Below, in pieces: positions 34,047-42,850 of a stretch of 64,000 nucleotides of DNA. The number at the start of each line of letters is the position of its first letter. The stretch's first letter is position 1. Made by a program: the position numbers and the translations under genes. The notes beneath the pieces were generated by a model, which worked only from the letters and a program-made list of their open reading frames with translations, was not told the origin of the DNA and made no database searches. The stretch covers positions 186,001 to 250,000 of the forward strand of contig NZ_JABUXV010000004.1 in assembly GCF_014897705.1 (NCBI RefSeq). The letters are read 5' to 3'. This DNA is from Brachybacterium sp. FME24 (GTDB lineage Bacteria > Actinomycetota > Actinomycetes > Actinomycetales > Dermabacteraceae).

Positions 34047-35138
34047 TCAGGCCGTGATCGAGGCTCCGCGCAGCTGTGCTGAGAGGGGGCAGTCCATGGG
34101 ATCGGCGTGGCCGAGTCCGACCCGGTTGAGATACCTGATGATGATTCCGTACGAGGAGATCAGGTTGGTCTCGGTGTAGATGATCCCGCGCTCGGCGCAG
34201 AATTCCTTGACGATCGGGCGGACCTTGCGCAGGTTCGCCGAGGGCATCCGCGGGAACAGGTGATGCTCGATCTGCAGGTCGAGCCCGCCCATCGCCCAGT
34301 TCATGAGCCGGCCGCCGGTGATGTTGCGGCTGGTGAGGACCTGACGGCGCAGGAAGTCGACCGAGAGGTCCTTCGGGATCAGGGGCATGCCCTTGTGGTT
34401 GGGGGCGAAGGAGCCGCCCATGTAGATGCCGAAGAGAGCGAACTGCACGGCCAGGAAGGCGGCGCCCATGCCGAGGCCCAGGGTCGCGAACACGATGACC
34501 GGGAAGCCGACGATGCGGATCAGCACCAGGATCCCCTCGGCCCAGCGGTGCTTGACACGCTCGTTCGTGAAGACGGCGGAGATCGCCTCGTAGTGCAGCA
34601 CGAAGGCGAACAGGCTCAGCATCGGGACGAAGGCCCAGCCCTGGCGCTTGGCCAGCCAGCCCATGAAGCCGGAGCGTCCCTTCACATCGTCAGGGTCGAA
34701 CACCAGCACGCCGCCGGCGATGTCGCCGTCGCGGCCGATGGTGTTGGGGTTCGCGTGGTGCTTGTTGTGCTTGCGGGTCCACCAGGCGATGCTCAGCCCC
34801 ACCACGAGGTTGCCGACGATGCGGGAGAACCACTCGTTGTGACGGCCGGAGGAGAAGACCTGCTGGTGCGCGGCGTCGTGCCCGAGGAACGCTGCCTGGG
34901 TGAACAGGATGCCGAACAGTGCCGCGACAGCGAGCTGCCACCACGTGTTCCCCAGGGTCAGCAGCAGTACGAAGGCGCCGACGAAGGCGAGGGCCAGGAG
35001 CGCGGTGCGCAGCATGTAGGAGCGCACGTTGCGGCCCATGAGGCCGGCGTCCTTCACCCGCTGGGAGAGCTCGAAGTAGTCCCGGGTCTGCGCCGCGGCC
35101 TGGGCCCGGGGCGCACGAGGTTCTGCAGTGGTCGTCAT
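34047..35138 (-). CDS. Membrane fatty-acid (acyl-CoA/acyl-lipid) desaturase
   Basis: A 363-residue integral membrane di-iron desaturase. The three histidine boxes are HDAAHQ, HNKHHANP and QIEHHLFP, separated by hydrophobic helices. It introduces a double bond into membrane fatty acyl chains. The start ATG 35138 has TAGCGT 7 nt upstream. A perfect inverted repeat lies about 70 bp upstream of the expected transcript start, and genes for a histidine kinase and NarL-type regulator are adjacent, as in the Bacillus des (DesKR) system that controls membrane fluidity. Confidence 0.9.
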   Translation of the reverse strand: MTTTAEPRAPRAQAAAQTRDYFELSQRVKDAGLMGRNVRSYMLRTALLALAFVGAFVLLLTLGNTWWQLAVAALFGILFTQAAFLGHDAAHQQVFSSGRHNEWFSRIVGNLVVGLSIAWWTRKHNKHHANPNTIGRDGDIAGGVLVFDPDDVKGRSGFMGWLAKRQGWAFVPMLSLFAFVLHYEAISAVFTNERVKHRWAEGILVLIRIVGFPVIVFATLGLGMGAAFLAVQFALFGIYMGGSFAPNHKGMPLIPKDLSVDFLRRQVLTSRNITGGRLMNWAMGGLDLQIEHHLFPRMPSANLRKVRPIVKEFCAERGIIYTETNLISSYGIIIRYLNRVGLGHADPMDCPLSAQLRGASITA

Positions 35139-35196
35139 GCCGATGACGCTAGGGCAGAGCCGTGCACGATGGCGTCCCTCGCGGGAGCGAACCTGC

Positions 35197-35218
35197 ACCC
35201 CCTACCTGGGTAGGGGGT
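35197..35218. promoter_or_regulatory. Candidate response-regulator operator upstream of the desaturase
   Basis: Perfect 10-bp arms ACCCCCTACC and GGTAGGGGGT flank a 2-bp centre. With a start site near 35138 the centre is at about -70, a usual place for a NarL/LuxR-type activator. It overlaps the last codons of the kinase gene. The 2-nt centre makes an RNA hairpin terminator unlikely. Confidence 0.55.
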
Positions 35219-37016
35219 CGGCGATCGGTATCCGTGTGATGACGGCGAACCCTCCGTCGGCCGTCGGCCCGGCCTCCACGGTGCCGCCCAGGGCGGTGAC
35301 CCGCTCGCGGGTCCCCGACAGGCCCAGTCCGGAGCCGGGGATCGGATCCTGTGCGGAGTCGGGGGCGACATTGGTGACGTCGACCAGCAGCGCCCCGTCG
35401 GCCGCAGTGACCCGGACCTCGATCGACGCTCCGCGGGAATGGCGCAGGGCGTTGCTCAGTGCCTCCTGGACGACCCGGTACGCCGTCAGCCCTGCCGTGG
35501 GGGGCACTTCGGCGTGGGAGATGGTGGCACTGATCGAAGCGCCGGAGGCACGGCTGGAGGCGACGAGCTCCTCGATATCGGCGAGCCCCGGCATCGGCAT
35601 CTCCTCGAGGGAGTCGTCGGTGCGCAGGGTCGCGAGCAGTGAGCGCATCTCACCGAGCGCCTGCCGGGAAGAGGCTGCGATGTCTTCGAACTCCTGCTCG
35701 GCCTGGGCATCCAGACCCTGCAGGCGGAACTTCGCGGTGCCGGCCTGCACGGTGATCACGGACATCGAGTGGGCGACCACATCATGCAGCTCGCGCGCGA
35801 TGCGGCTGCGCTCCTCGAGCTCGTACCGACGGCGCACCTCCTCCGCGCTGAGGGTCTGCGCCTGTTCCACCTGGCCGCTGATCAGGAGCCACTGCCGCAC
35901 CGTCAGCCCCATCAGCACCACGCCGCCGCTGATCGCGACCAGCACCACGCCGTTGGTGGTGACGGACCTCAGGGCGTCGTCCGCGCGAGTGGTGGGTTCG
36001 GTGATCAACAGGCACACCAGGGTCAGCAGGGCACCGCCGGACCATGCGGACACCGCCCAGAACCAGCGATGGAAGACCGCCAGCACGGTGAGGGTGAGGC
36101 AGTGGGCGAGCAGTGAGGTCACCGGCCACGGCCAGGGACGTTCGAGGTGTGCCGGGGCCGTGACCAGCATGATGGCGAGCGCGGCCACGACGGACAGGGA
36201 GAGTCCGGCCCAGGGCCAGCGCACCGCGAGAATGGCGGCCACAGGGGCAGCGATCGAGACCATCATGGCGGGCGCCGGGTGCACGTCGTACAGAGAGGCG
36301 GTGACCGGCCATGCGACGACCACCAGCACGAAGCTGATGAAGGCGACCGTCATCCGCACCCAGGCGCTCTCGCGCAGGCGGGCATCGACCGCGGACGGCG
36401 CCGTCAGGGTGAGACGACCGGTGCGACGGGAACCGGGCACGGCCCCGCCCAGCAGCGGAGCGCTGACCACCACATCGAGCAGCGCGAGGGCATGCACCAT
36501 GGCGGGCAGGGAGAGCGCGAGTGCGAGGCCGATGACCAGGGCGAGCGCCCACTGCCCCGGGACCGTCGCACCGCCGGTCGGGAGGAAGCGGCCCCAGAAC
36601 CAGAACGTGAGCCCCGCCAGCGCGAGGATCGTCCATACCAGCGTGACTCCCACCGTGAGCACCCGCACCGGGAGCGCGATGAACGCTTCGAAGGCAAGAT
36701 CGAGCCAGCGCCGCGAGTCCGAGATCAGGCGCAGCAGGCCGGCTGCGCCGCGTCCGCGCGCGCGGTACTGCGGCGGGTTGATCTCGAGGCCCCAGCGACG
36801 CAGACGGGCGCGGTCCAGCTGTGCGCACACCGAGGCCAGCGCCAGGGTGAGCGGGAACAGCAGGACGCCCACCCACGCGATCGCCAGCGCTGCCGAGATC
36901 GCTGACAGCGGCAGCAGCACCACGATCGCGAGCAGGGTCAGGGCCAGCCCGGGGAGGATCAGGGCGAGGTCCCGGCCCAGGCGGCTCAGACTGTGGCGAT
37001 CAGGGACCAGGAACAT
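35202..37016 (-). CDS. Sensor histidine kinase (HisKA_3 type, DesK/NarX-like)
   Basis: A 604-residue kinase with an unusually large membrane part: about ten or more hydrophobic helices in the first 370 residues, in two similar halves. The phosphoacceptor region is EERSRIARELHDVVAHSMSV (H-box), and the ATP-binding domain has the N-box QEALSNALRHSR and GLGLSGTRERV. It probably senses a membrane property or lipid. The start has AGGAG 6 nt upstream. It is divergent from its response regulator (38 bp apart) and is followed in the same direction by the desaturase. Confidence 0.88.
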   Translation of the reverse strand: MFLVPDRHSLSRLGRDLALILPGLALTLLAIVVLLPLSAISAALAIAWVGVLLFPLTLALASVCAQLDRARLRRWGLEINPPQYRARGRGAAGLLRLISDSRRWLDLAFEAFIALPVRVLTVGVTLVWTILALAGLTFWFWGRFLPTGGATVPGQWALALVIGLALALSLPAMVHALALLDVVVSAPLLGGAVPGSRRTGRLTLTAPSAVDARLRESAWVRMTVAFISFVLVVVAWPVTASLYDVHPAPAMMVSIAAPVAAILAVRWPWAGLSLSVVAALAIMLVTAPAHLERPWPWPVTSLLAHCLTLTVLAVFHRWFWAVSAWSGGALLTLVCLLITEPTTRADDALRSVTTNGVVLVAISGGVVLMGLTVRQWLLISGQVEQAQTLSAEEVRRRYELEERSRIARELHDVVAHSMSVITVQAGTAKFRLQGLDAQAEQEFEDIAASSRQALGEMRSLLATLRTDDSLEEMPMPGLADIEELVASSRASGASISATISHAEVPPTAGLTAYRVVQEALSNALRHSRGASIEVRVTAADGALLVDVTNVAPDSAQDPIPGSGLGLSGTRERVTALGGTVEAGPTADGGFAVITRIPIADPLPR

Positions 37017-37054
37017 CGACGGCTCCTCTCGGGGAGCGGGGATACTGTGGCGCC

Positions 37055-37735
37055 ATGGTTCCCGCTGAGCAGGCCCTCATCCGTGTGCTGATCGTCGACG
37101 ACCAGTCGATGATCCGCGGCGGTTTCGAGGCGCTGTTGAACGCGCAGGAGGGGATCGAGGTCGTCGGTACCGCGGCGGACGGCGCCGGAATCACAGAGGT
37201 CGTGCGCCGCCTGCGCCCCGATCTGGTGCTGATGGACATCCGCATGCCGCAGGTCGGCGGGCTCGACGCGACCCGGGCGGTGCTCGCGATGCCGGGCACG
37301 CCGCCGAAGATCATCATGCTGACCACCTTCGATGCCGACGAGTACGTGTTCGCCGCCCTGCGTGCCGGGGCGAGCGGGTTCCTGCTCAAGGATTCCACAC
37401 CCCAGGATCTGGTCCAGGCGGTGCGTGTGGTCGCGGGCGGCGACTCGTTGCTGGCCCCGCGCGTGACCCGCGCCCTGATCGAGGATTTCGTCGCTCGTCC
37501 AGAGCGCTCGACGCGGCCCGACGCGAGTCTGAGCGCGCTCACCGAGCGGGAGTTGGATGTGCTGCTGCTGGTGGCGCGAGGCCTGGCGAACCGGGAGATC
37601 GCCGACGAACTGGTGATGGCCGAGCAGACGGTCAAGACCCACGTCTCGCGCATGCTCTCCAAGCTGGCGCTGCGTGACCGTACCCAGCTGGTGGTCGCCG
37701 CGTATGAGTCGGGCCTGGTGCGCGCGGGCCACTGA
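37055..37735 (+). CDS. NarL/LuxR-family response regulator
   Basis: A 226-residue regulator. The receiver domain has the acidic pair in LIVDDQSMI, the phospho-accepting Asp in DLVLMDIRMPQ and the Lys in GFLLKDSTP. The C-terminal LuxR helix-turn-helix reads LTERELDVLLLVARGLANREIADEL. It is the likely partner of the divergent kinase and candidate activator of the desaturase. The start has TACTGT 6 nt upstream (leaderless). Confidence 0.92.
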   Translation: MVPAEQALIRVLIVDDQSMIRGGFEALLNAQEGIEVVGTAADGAGITEVVRRLRPDLVLMDIRMPQVGGLDATRAVLAMPGTPPKIIMLTTFDADEYVFAALRAGASGFLLKDSTPQDLVQAVRVVAGGDSLLAPRVTRALIEDFVARPERSTRPDASLSALTERELDVLLLVARGLANREIADELVMAEQTVKTHVSRMLSKLALRDRTQLVVAAYESGLVRAGH

Positions 37736-37760
37736 CCGCGGCGACGCCCGCTGAGGACAG

Positions 37761-38249
37761 TCAGGACAGCGCGTCCTCGAGCAGCTCGCGCAGCGTCGGT
37801 GCCGGGTCTCCCGGGACCAGCTTCTCGCGGGCGGCGCGCAGCTCGGTCGCGCCCACGTGCGCGCGCAGCGCCTGCACCAGTTCCTGCGCCGTGATCGTGG
37901 TGGTGTCGGCGCCGTGCCGGGCCCGCAGGTGCGTGGTGTCCGAGACGTCCTGGGCGGCGATCCGGGTCGTGATCGCGGTCGCCACCTCGGGTGGCAGCGG
38001 CGCGACGCCGTGCTCGGCGGCCCGCTGCTCGAGGGCGACCATGCGTTCATGGGCACGGGGATTTCCCATCTTCACGCGGCGGGCGGACATGAGCTGGCTG
38101 AGCATCGGGGCACTGACCCCGAGCACCTCGGCGAGGCGCTTCTGCGGGATCGAGTACAGCGCCATCACGGTCCGCAGGCGATCGTGGAGGGTCTGTCCGT
38201 AGAGCTCGCGCTGGAGCCGGCGGTTCTGCGTCAGGCGGTCCTCGCTCAT
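37761..38249 (-). CDS. XRE-like helix-turn-helix protein, kinase partner
   Basis: A 162-residue protein with an N-terminal helix-turn-helix (IPQKRLAEVLGVSAPMLSQLMSARRVKMGN) and a helical C-terminus with several Thr residues (DTTTITAQELVQALRAHVG). The start overlaps the stop of the upstream Ser/Thr kinase (ATGA), so the two are made together and this protein is a plausible kinase substrate or effector. Target promoters are unknown. Confidence 0.8.
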   Translation of the reverse strand: MSEDRLTQNRRLQRELYGQTLHDRLRTVMALYSIPQKRLAEVLGVSAPMLSQLMSARRVKMGNPRAHERMVALEQRAAEHGVAPLPPEVATAITTRIAAQDVSDTTHLRARHGADTTTITAQELVQALRAHVGATELRAAREKLVPGDPAPTLRELLEDALS

Positions 38250-39487
38250 GCCAGAGCCGCCCAGACCAGGGCCGCGGCACCGGCCAGGCACAGCAGGGCC
38301 ACCAGCAGCAGGAGCACACCGATCCAGGTGGTCGAGCGCGTGCGCCGCGAGGGCTGCGGTGCCTGTGGTGCCGGTGGAGCCTGCGAGGGGTGCAGGAGCT
38401 GCGCCTGAGGGTTCCGCCGGGTCGGATCGTGGACGACACGCTCGGTGGTGATGGGCTGCTGCGGACTCGGACTCGGACTCGGCTGCCGGTTCGGGGTCGC
38501 AGCGCTCGCACCGCTGGACTTGGCGGTGAGTCGCTCGTGCAGGCCCGGGCTCAGGCCGGCGAGTGTCACGGGGCCCTCCAGCGGCACCTCGTGCAGCACA
38601 GAATCCGCCTCATCCACGTCGATCTGGTCGAAGACCTCGAAGGGCTGGCCGTCGGCGGTGCGGGACCACTGACCCGGTGGCATCGACGGCACGGGGATCG
38701 TGTCCCGTGCCTGGACCGCCGTCGGCCGTGCGTCCGGATCGATCGCGAGCATCGCGCGCAGCAGGTCCCCGAGGGGACGGGCCGCGGGATCGGCGCTCCC
38801 GGCGAGGGCGGCGCTCACCCGCTGCGGGAGCGACGAGGGCGCGGGACGTTCCCGCGGAGGAAGGGGAGCGAGGGCCTCGAGCGCGCAGGCCGCCGCGGCC
38901 CAGACGTCCTGGGCCCAGGAGGTGCCCAGTCCCTCGAGGAGCTCCGGGGCCATGAATCCGGGGGTGCCGTGCACGAACCCGGTCTCCGTGAGCCGCACGT
39001 CGGTCTCGTGCAGGGCGATGCCGAAGTCGGCCAGCAGGAGATGCGGTGCGCCGTCTCCGGTGGCGTCCAGCAGCAGGTTGGCGGGTTTGACGTCGCGATG
39101 GACCCAGCTGGACTCGTGCATCGCGGCGAGGGCGTCGAGGAGCTGCCGCAGCAGCTGCGCGACCAGGGAGGGAGCCAGCGCGCCGTGATCCGCGAGCGCC
39201 CCGGCCAGGGTTCCGCCGTGCACGAGCGGCATCACCAGCACGACCGTGTCGTCCTCCGCGACCCAGGTGTACGGGGGCAGAAGATGTGGGTGCTCGCCGA
39301 GACCCTTGGCGGTGCCCACGGTCTGCTCGCGCACGAAGCGCAGCACCTCGGCGCCGTCGCGCTGACGCATCACCTTGGCGGCGCAGATCGCTCCGTATCT
39401 GCGGTCGATCGCACGCCACAGCGACCCTGAGGCGCCCCGGGCGAGGGGATCGAGCAGCTCGATGCGGCCTGCGATGACATCGGACAT
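38246..39487 (-). CDS. Membrane-anchored serine/threonine protein kinase
   Basis: A 413-residue Hanks-type kinase. The glycine loop is LARGASGSLW, the ATP-binding Lys lies in AICAAKVM, the catalytic loop is VHRDVKPANLLL, the metal loop is ADFGIAL, and the activation segment ends in MAPELL. A Pro/Ser/Gln-rich linker leads to a single C-terminal transmembrane helix (WIGVLLLLVALLCLAGAAALVW) with no outside domain, so sensing must be intracellular or via a partner. Two starts are possible (39499 and 39487); TAGCAT at 39503-39498 favours 39487. Confidence 0.88.
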   Translation of the reverse strand: MSDVIAGRIELLDPLARGASGSLWRAIDRRYGAICAAKVMRQRDGAEVLRFVREQTVGTAKGLGEHPHLLPPYTWVAEDDTVVLVMPLVHGGTLAGALADHGALAPSLVAQLLRQLLDALAAMHESSWVHRDVKPANLLLDATGDGAPHLLLADFGIALHETDVRLTETGFVHGTPGFMAPELLEGLGTSWAQDVWAAAACALEALAPLPPRERPAPSSLPQRVSAALAGSADPAARPLGDLLRAMLAIDPDARPTAVQARDTIPVPSMPPGQWSRTADGQPFEVFDQIDVDEADSVLHEVPLEGPVTLAGLSPGLHERLTAKSSGASAATPNRQPSPSPSPQQPITTERVVHDPTRRNPQAQLLHPSQAPPAPQAPQPSRRTRSTTWIGVLLLLVALLCLAGAAALVWAALA

Positions 39488-39615
39488 GATGGTGGTCATG
39501 CTAGGGCACACTCGTGCGACCTGACCCTTCGACTTGACGACTGGGTTAACTATTGCAAATACTAGCTCCGTCCGGACCAACGAGGCCACCCACTCGGCAG
39601 ACCCCAGGAGAGCGC

Positions 39616-40974
39616 ATGACCCGCAGTGCACGCCCCCGCGGACCGCTCACCTCTGCGGCGAACCGGGCCCGACGACGGATCCTGCTGAGGATGCTGACCG
39701 CGCTGCTCGGTGCGACCCTCGCCCTGGCGGGAGGCATCCCGGCCGCGCTCGCCGACCCCACGACCGACGAGGAATCATCGCCCTCGGTCTACTCCGCCAC
39801 GGGGCAGGACATCGAAGGCGGCGGGTCCCTCGCCCAGGCGGCGCTGGTCGCGCCGGGGATCTACCGCGACACCTTCGAGCGCGGCGGTGCCCAGGAGTAC
39901 GAGCCCGGGACGACGAAGTACTACCGGATCACCGTGGAGGACGGACAGCGTGTGCACGCGGCCGCGACCATCGCCGCCGCGCCCTATCCCGGTGGCGTGC
40001 CCGAGGACTACAGCTCTCTGGGGATCGAGCTCTCCTACCTCACGGCCGGTGGGGACGCCTGCGACGATGGCGGGACCACGGACATCGGCGAAGCCATCAC
40101 CGGTGACGGACCGATCACCACCACCGCTGTCTCCGACGTCGTGGGCCCCGACGGGTGCACCGGCGGCGAGCTGTTCTTGCAGGTCACCCGCACGGGGATG
40201 CGCTCGAGCGAGGACCCGTTGCCCGTCGAGATCCAGGTCGCCCTCCAGCCGCCCGGCATCGGGGGAGGGAGCCCGTCCGTGGAGGAGGAGATCGAGGACA
40301 GTGGAGCCTCCCCGGTCGCGCCGGAGGACACCGCCCCGATCACGCTGGGTCGCTCCTTCGCGGGGGCCACGCCCCTGGAACCCGGTTCCTCCGTCGTCGA
40401 ACTGGCCCCCGGGGAGACGGGTCTGGCCCGGATCGAGGTGCAGGAGGGGCAGCGCCTGCGGTGGCGCACCGAGGTCATCTCCCAGCCGGAGGGGGATGCC
40501 GGGTACGTCGCTCTGCGCACCTTCGACGCCGCCCGCGCACAGGTGACCGTCGGTGGTGGATCCTGGCCGCTGAGCACCGCGGACACCGTCGCCGGCGGAG
40601 GCATGGTCGCACCGGTGGACCGGGGCAACCGCAGTTCCGAGCTCGACACGGTGCAGTCGGCGTGGCTGCCGGGGACGCACACGATCCAGCTCCAGCGCCC
40701 GCAGCGCACGGTCGAGGCGGACCCCGCCGGCGACGGACCGGTCACGCTCATCCTCACTCTCGAGGTCGAGGGAGAGGTGGCGAAGGACGCCGCCGACGGC
40801 ACCGTGCTCGAACTCGGGGAGACCACCTCGACCGCCGGCGCCGGGGGTGGCCTCTTCGGGGGGCAGGGCGGTCTCGGTCGCGTCGCGATGATCGCGGGCG
40901 CCGGACTGCTCACGGTGATGGCGCTGGTGTCCGGGGTGGCCGGGGCACTGGTGCTGCGGCTGCGCCGGAACTGA
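39616..40974 (+). CDS. Secreted, C-terminally membrane-anchored protein, unknown function
   Basis: A 452-residue exported protein. A basic N-terminus precedes a signal segment (MLTALLGATLALAGGIPAALA) and the C-terminus has one transmembrane helix with a short positive tail (VAMIAGAGLLTVMALVSGVAGALVLRLRRN), so most of it is outside. Two similar beta-rich segments occur: PGTTKYYRITVEDGQRV near residue 100 and PGETGLARIEVQEGQRL near 275. Such segments accompany VWA domains in other actinobacterial proteins, but no VWA is present here. AGGAG precedes the ATG. An AT-rich promoter with TTGACG (39534) and AATACT (39558) lies upstream, divergent from the kinase operon. Confidence 0.7.
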   Translation: MTRSARPRGPLTSAANRARRRILLRMLTALLGATLALAGGIPAALADPTTDEESSPSVYSATGQDIEGGGSLAQAALVAPGIYRDTFERGGAQEYEPGTTKYYRITVEDGQRVHAAATIAAAPYPGGVPEDYSSLGIELSYLTAGGDACDDGGTTDIGEAITGDGPITTTAVSDVVGPDGCTGGELFLQVTRTGMRSSEDPLPVEIQVALQPPGIGGGSPSVEEEIEDSGASPVAPEDTAPITLGRSFAGATPLEPGSSVVELAPGETGLARIEVQEGQRLRWRTEVISQPEGDAGYVALRTFDAARAQVTVGGGSWPLSTADTVAGGGMVAPVDRGNRSSELDTVQSAWLPGTHTIQLQRPQRTVEADPAGDGPVTLILTLEVEGEVAKDAADGTVLELGETTSTAGAGGGLFGGQGGLGRVAMIAGAGLLTVMALVSGVAGALVLRLRRN

Positions 40975-41014
40975 GCGGGAACCGCTCGGTATCGACCGCC
41001 TTGGCCGATCCTGG

Positions 41015-42850
41015 TCAGCCCGCCCAGGCCTCCCACAGGCGGGCGTAGTCGCCACCGAGGGCGACCAGCTGCTCGTGGGTTCCCTGCTCGACCACTCGTC
41101 CGCCGGCCATCATCAGGATGCGGTCGGCCACCATCGCCTGGGAGAGTCGGTGGGCGACGATGATCGTGGTGCGGCCACGGGCCACCTCGAGCGCGGCGCG
41201 CTCGAGGACCCGGGCGCCCGAGGAGCCCTCGTCGGCCGTGGCCTCATCGAGCACCAGCACCGCAGGATCGCGCAGGGAGATGCGGGCCAGCGCCAGTTGC
41301 TGGGACTGCTCCGCCGTGAGCCGCTCGCCCTTCTCCCCGACCTCGGTGGCCAGGCCGCCGGGCAGACGCTCCGCCCAGGTCGCGGCGTCGACGCGGCGCA
41401 GTGCCGCCCACAGCTCCTCGTCGGTCGCCTGGGGCTTCGCCAGTCGCAGGTCCTCGCGCAGAGTCCCGCGGAACACGTGGACGTCCTGGCTGACGATCGA
41501 GGCGTGCGTGCGCACCGCCTCGATATCCGCGTGGGCGAGGTCGGCGCCGCCGTGCAGCACCCGGCCGTGACGGGGCAGGAGCGTGCCGGCCAGGATCGCC
41601 GCGAGCGTGGACTTGCCGGCACCGGAGGCGCCCACCAGGGACACCACCTCACCGGGGGCGATGTCGAGGTCGATCGGCTGCAGCACCACCCGCTCGTTGC
41701 CCTGTTCGTCGGTCCCGTAGGCGTGGGAGATGCCTTCGAGGCGGATCGAGGCATCCGAGGGACGCTCGTCGCCGGGGGAGGCCGCCGGGTCGATCGAGGA
41801 GATGACGCCGACCATGCGGGACACGCTCGCCACCGCCGACTGCACCTCGTCGAGGTTGAAGATGACCGCCATCATCGGCCAGAACAGGCTGACCAGGTAG
41901 ACGGCGGCGGCGGTGACCAGGCCGATCGGTGCCCCGGCCACGTGCACCATGACGAACCCGAGCACGAGCACGAGCAGCAGTGCCAGGTTCTCCGGGATGT
42001 TGATGAACAGGACCAGGCGTCCCACCAGGTACATCACCCGCATGTTCAGCACCGACGCAGTCTCCGAGAGCACCGCGACGTGGCGGGTCTCGCGGCGCTC
42101 GATGCCATAGGCGTGCACGGTGGGGATGCCGTGGATCGCCGAGAGCAGCCCCTGCGCGCGGGCCCCCATCGCGATCCGCTCACGGCGGTACAGCGGTGCG
42201 GTGCGACGCAGGTACCACAGGGCCGAGACCACGTACATCGGCACCACCACCACCACGAGGATGAGCAGCCAGGGCGACAGCGTCGCCATGCCGACCATCG
42301 TCACCATGACGTAGAAGCCCATCTGGATCAGCGAGGGCACGAGGTTGTTCACAGCGCGCGCGGCGACGTCGACGTCGTCGGCCACCCGGGAGAGGGCGTC
42401 ACCGATCCCGGAGCGCTCCATGGTCTGCGCGGGCAGGTCCAGGGCGCGATCGATGACCTCCTCACGCATGCCGGCGAGGATCCGTTGGCCCAGAGCCGAG
42501 ACCATCGACCAGCCGACTGCGCTCAGCACGGCCTGCACCACGGCCACCCCGAGGATCTGGGCACCCAGGCGCCAGGCGTCCTCGGAGGTGCCGCCCCCGG
42601 CGGCGACGACGTCGACGGCCGCGCCGATCAGTCGCGGGAGGACCGCGGCGGCCGCCGCCCCGCCGAGCGTGACCAGGGTCGTCAGCAGCGTGGCCACCCA
42701 GTGCTCTCGCAGCCTGCCCAGTATGAAGCGAACGGTCTCGCCGCCCTTCGCGATCGGCAGCAGCTGCGCGTGCTCGGCGAGCTGGCGCCGGGCGGTCGCG
42801 TCGTCGCCCAGGACCTCGTCGAGCGGGCGCTTCCAGTCCAGATCGCTCAT
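41015..42850 (-). CDS. ABC exporter half-transporter, catalytic-site subunit
   Basis: A 611-residue type IV ABC exporter: six transmembrane helices then an ATPase domain. Walker A is GASGAGKST and Walker B ends in LVLDEAT, both intact with the catalytic Glu. The signature motif, however, is LTAEQSQQLAL in place of LSGGQ. Paired with the co-encoded subunit, this gives one working ATP site and one degenerate site, as in heterodimeric exporters such as TM287/288. The substrate is unknown. Translation is coupled to the upstream subunit (ATGA). Confidence 0.88.
   Translation of the reverse strand: MSDLDWKRPLDEVLGDDATARRQLAEHAQLLPIAKGGETVRFILGRLREHWVATLLTTLVTLGGAAAAAVLPRLIGAAVDVVAAGGGTSEDAWRLGAQILGVAVVQAVLSAVGWSMVSALGQRILAGMREEVIDRALDLPAQTMERSGIGDALSRVADDVDVAARAVNNLVPSLIQMGFYVMVTMVGMATLSPWLLILVVVVVPMYVVSALWYLRRTAPLYRRERIAMGARAQGLLSAIHGIPTVHAYGIERRETRHVAVLSETASVLNMRVMYLVGRLVLFINIPENLALLLVLVLGFVMVHVAGAPIGLVTAAAVYLVSLFWPMMAVIFNLDEVQSAVASVSRMVGVISSIDPAASPGDERPSDASIRLEGISHAYGTDEQGNERVVLQPIDLDIAPGEVVSLVGASGAGKSTLAAILAGTLLPRHGRVLHGGADLAHADIEAVRTHASIVSQDVHVFRGTLREDLRLAKPQATDEELWAALRRVDAATWAERLPGGLATEVGEKGERLTAEQSQQLALARISLRDPAVLVLDEATADEGSSGARVLERAALEVARGRTTIIVAHRLSQAMVADRILMMAGGRVVEQGTHEQLVALGGDYARLWEAWAG

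Noticed and set aside
35197..35218. Intrinsic terminator of the histidine kinase gene
   Set aside because: The arms are separated by only 2 nt and no T tract follows; an operator is more likely.
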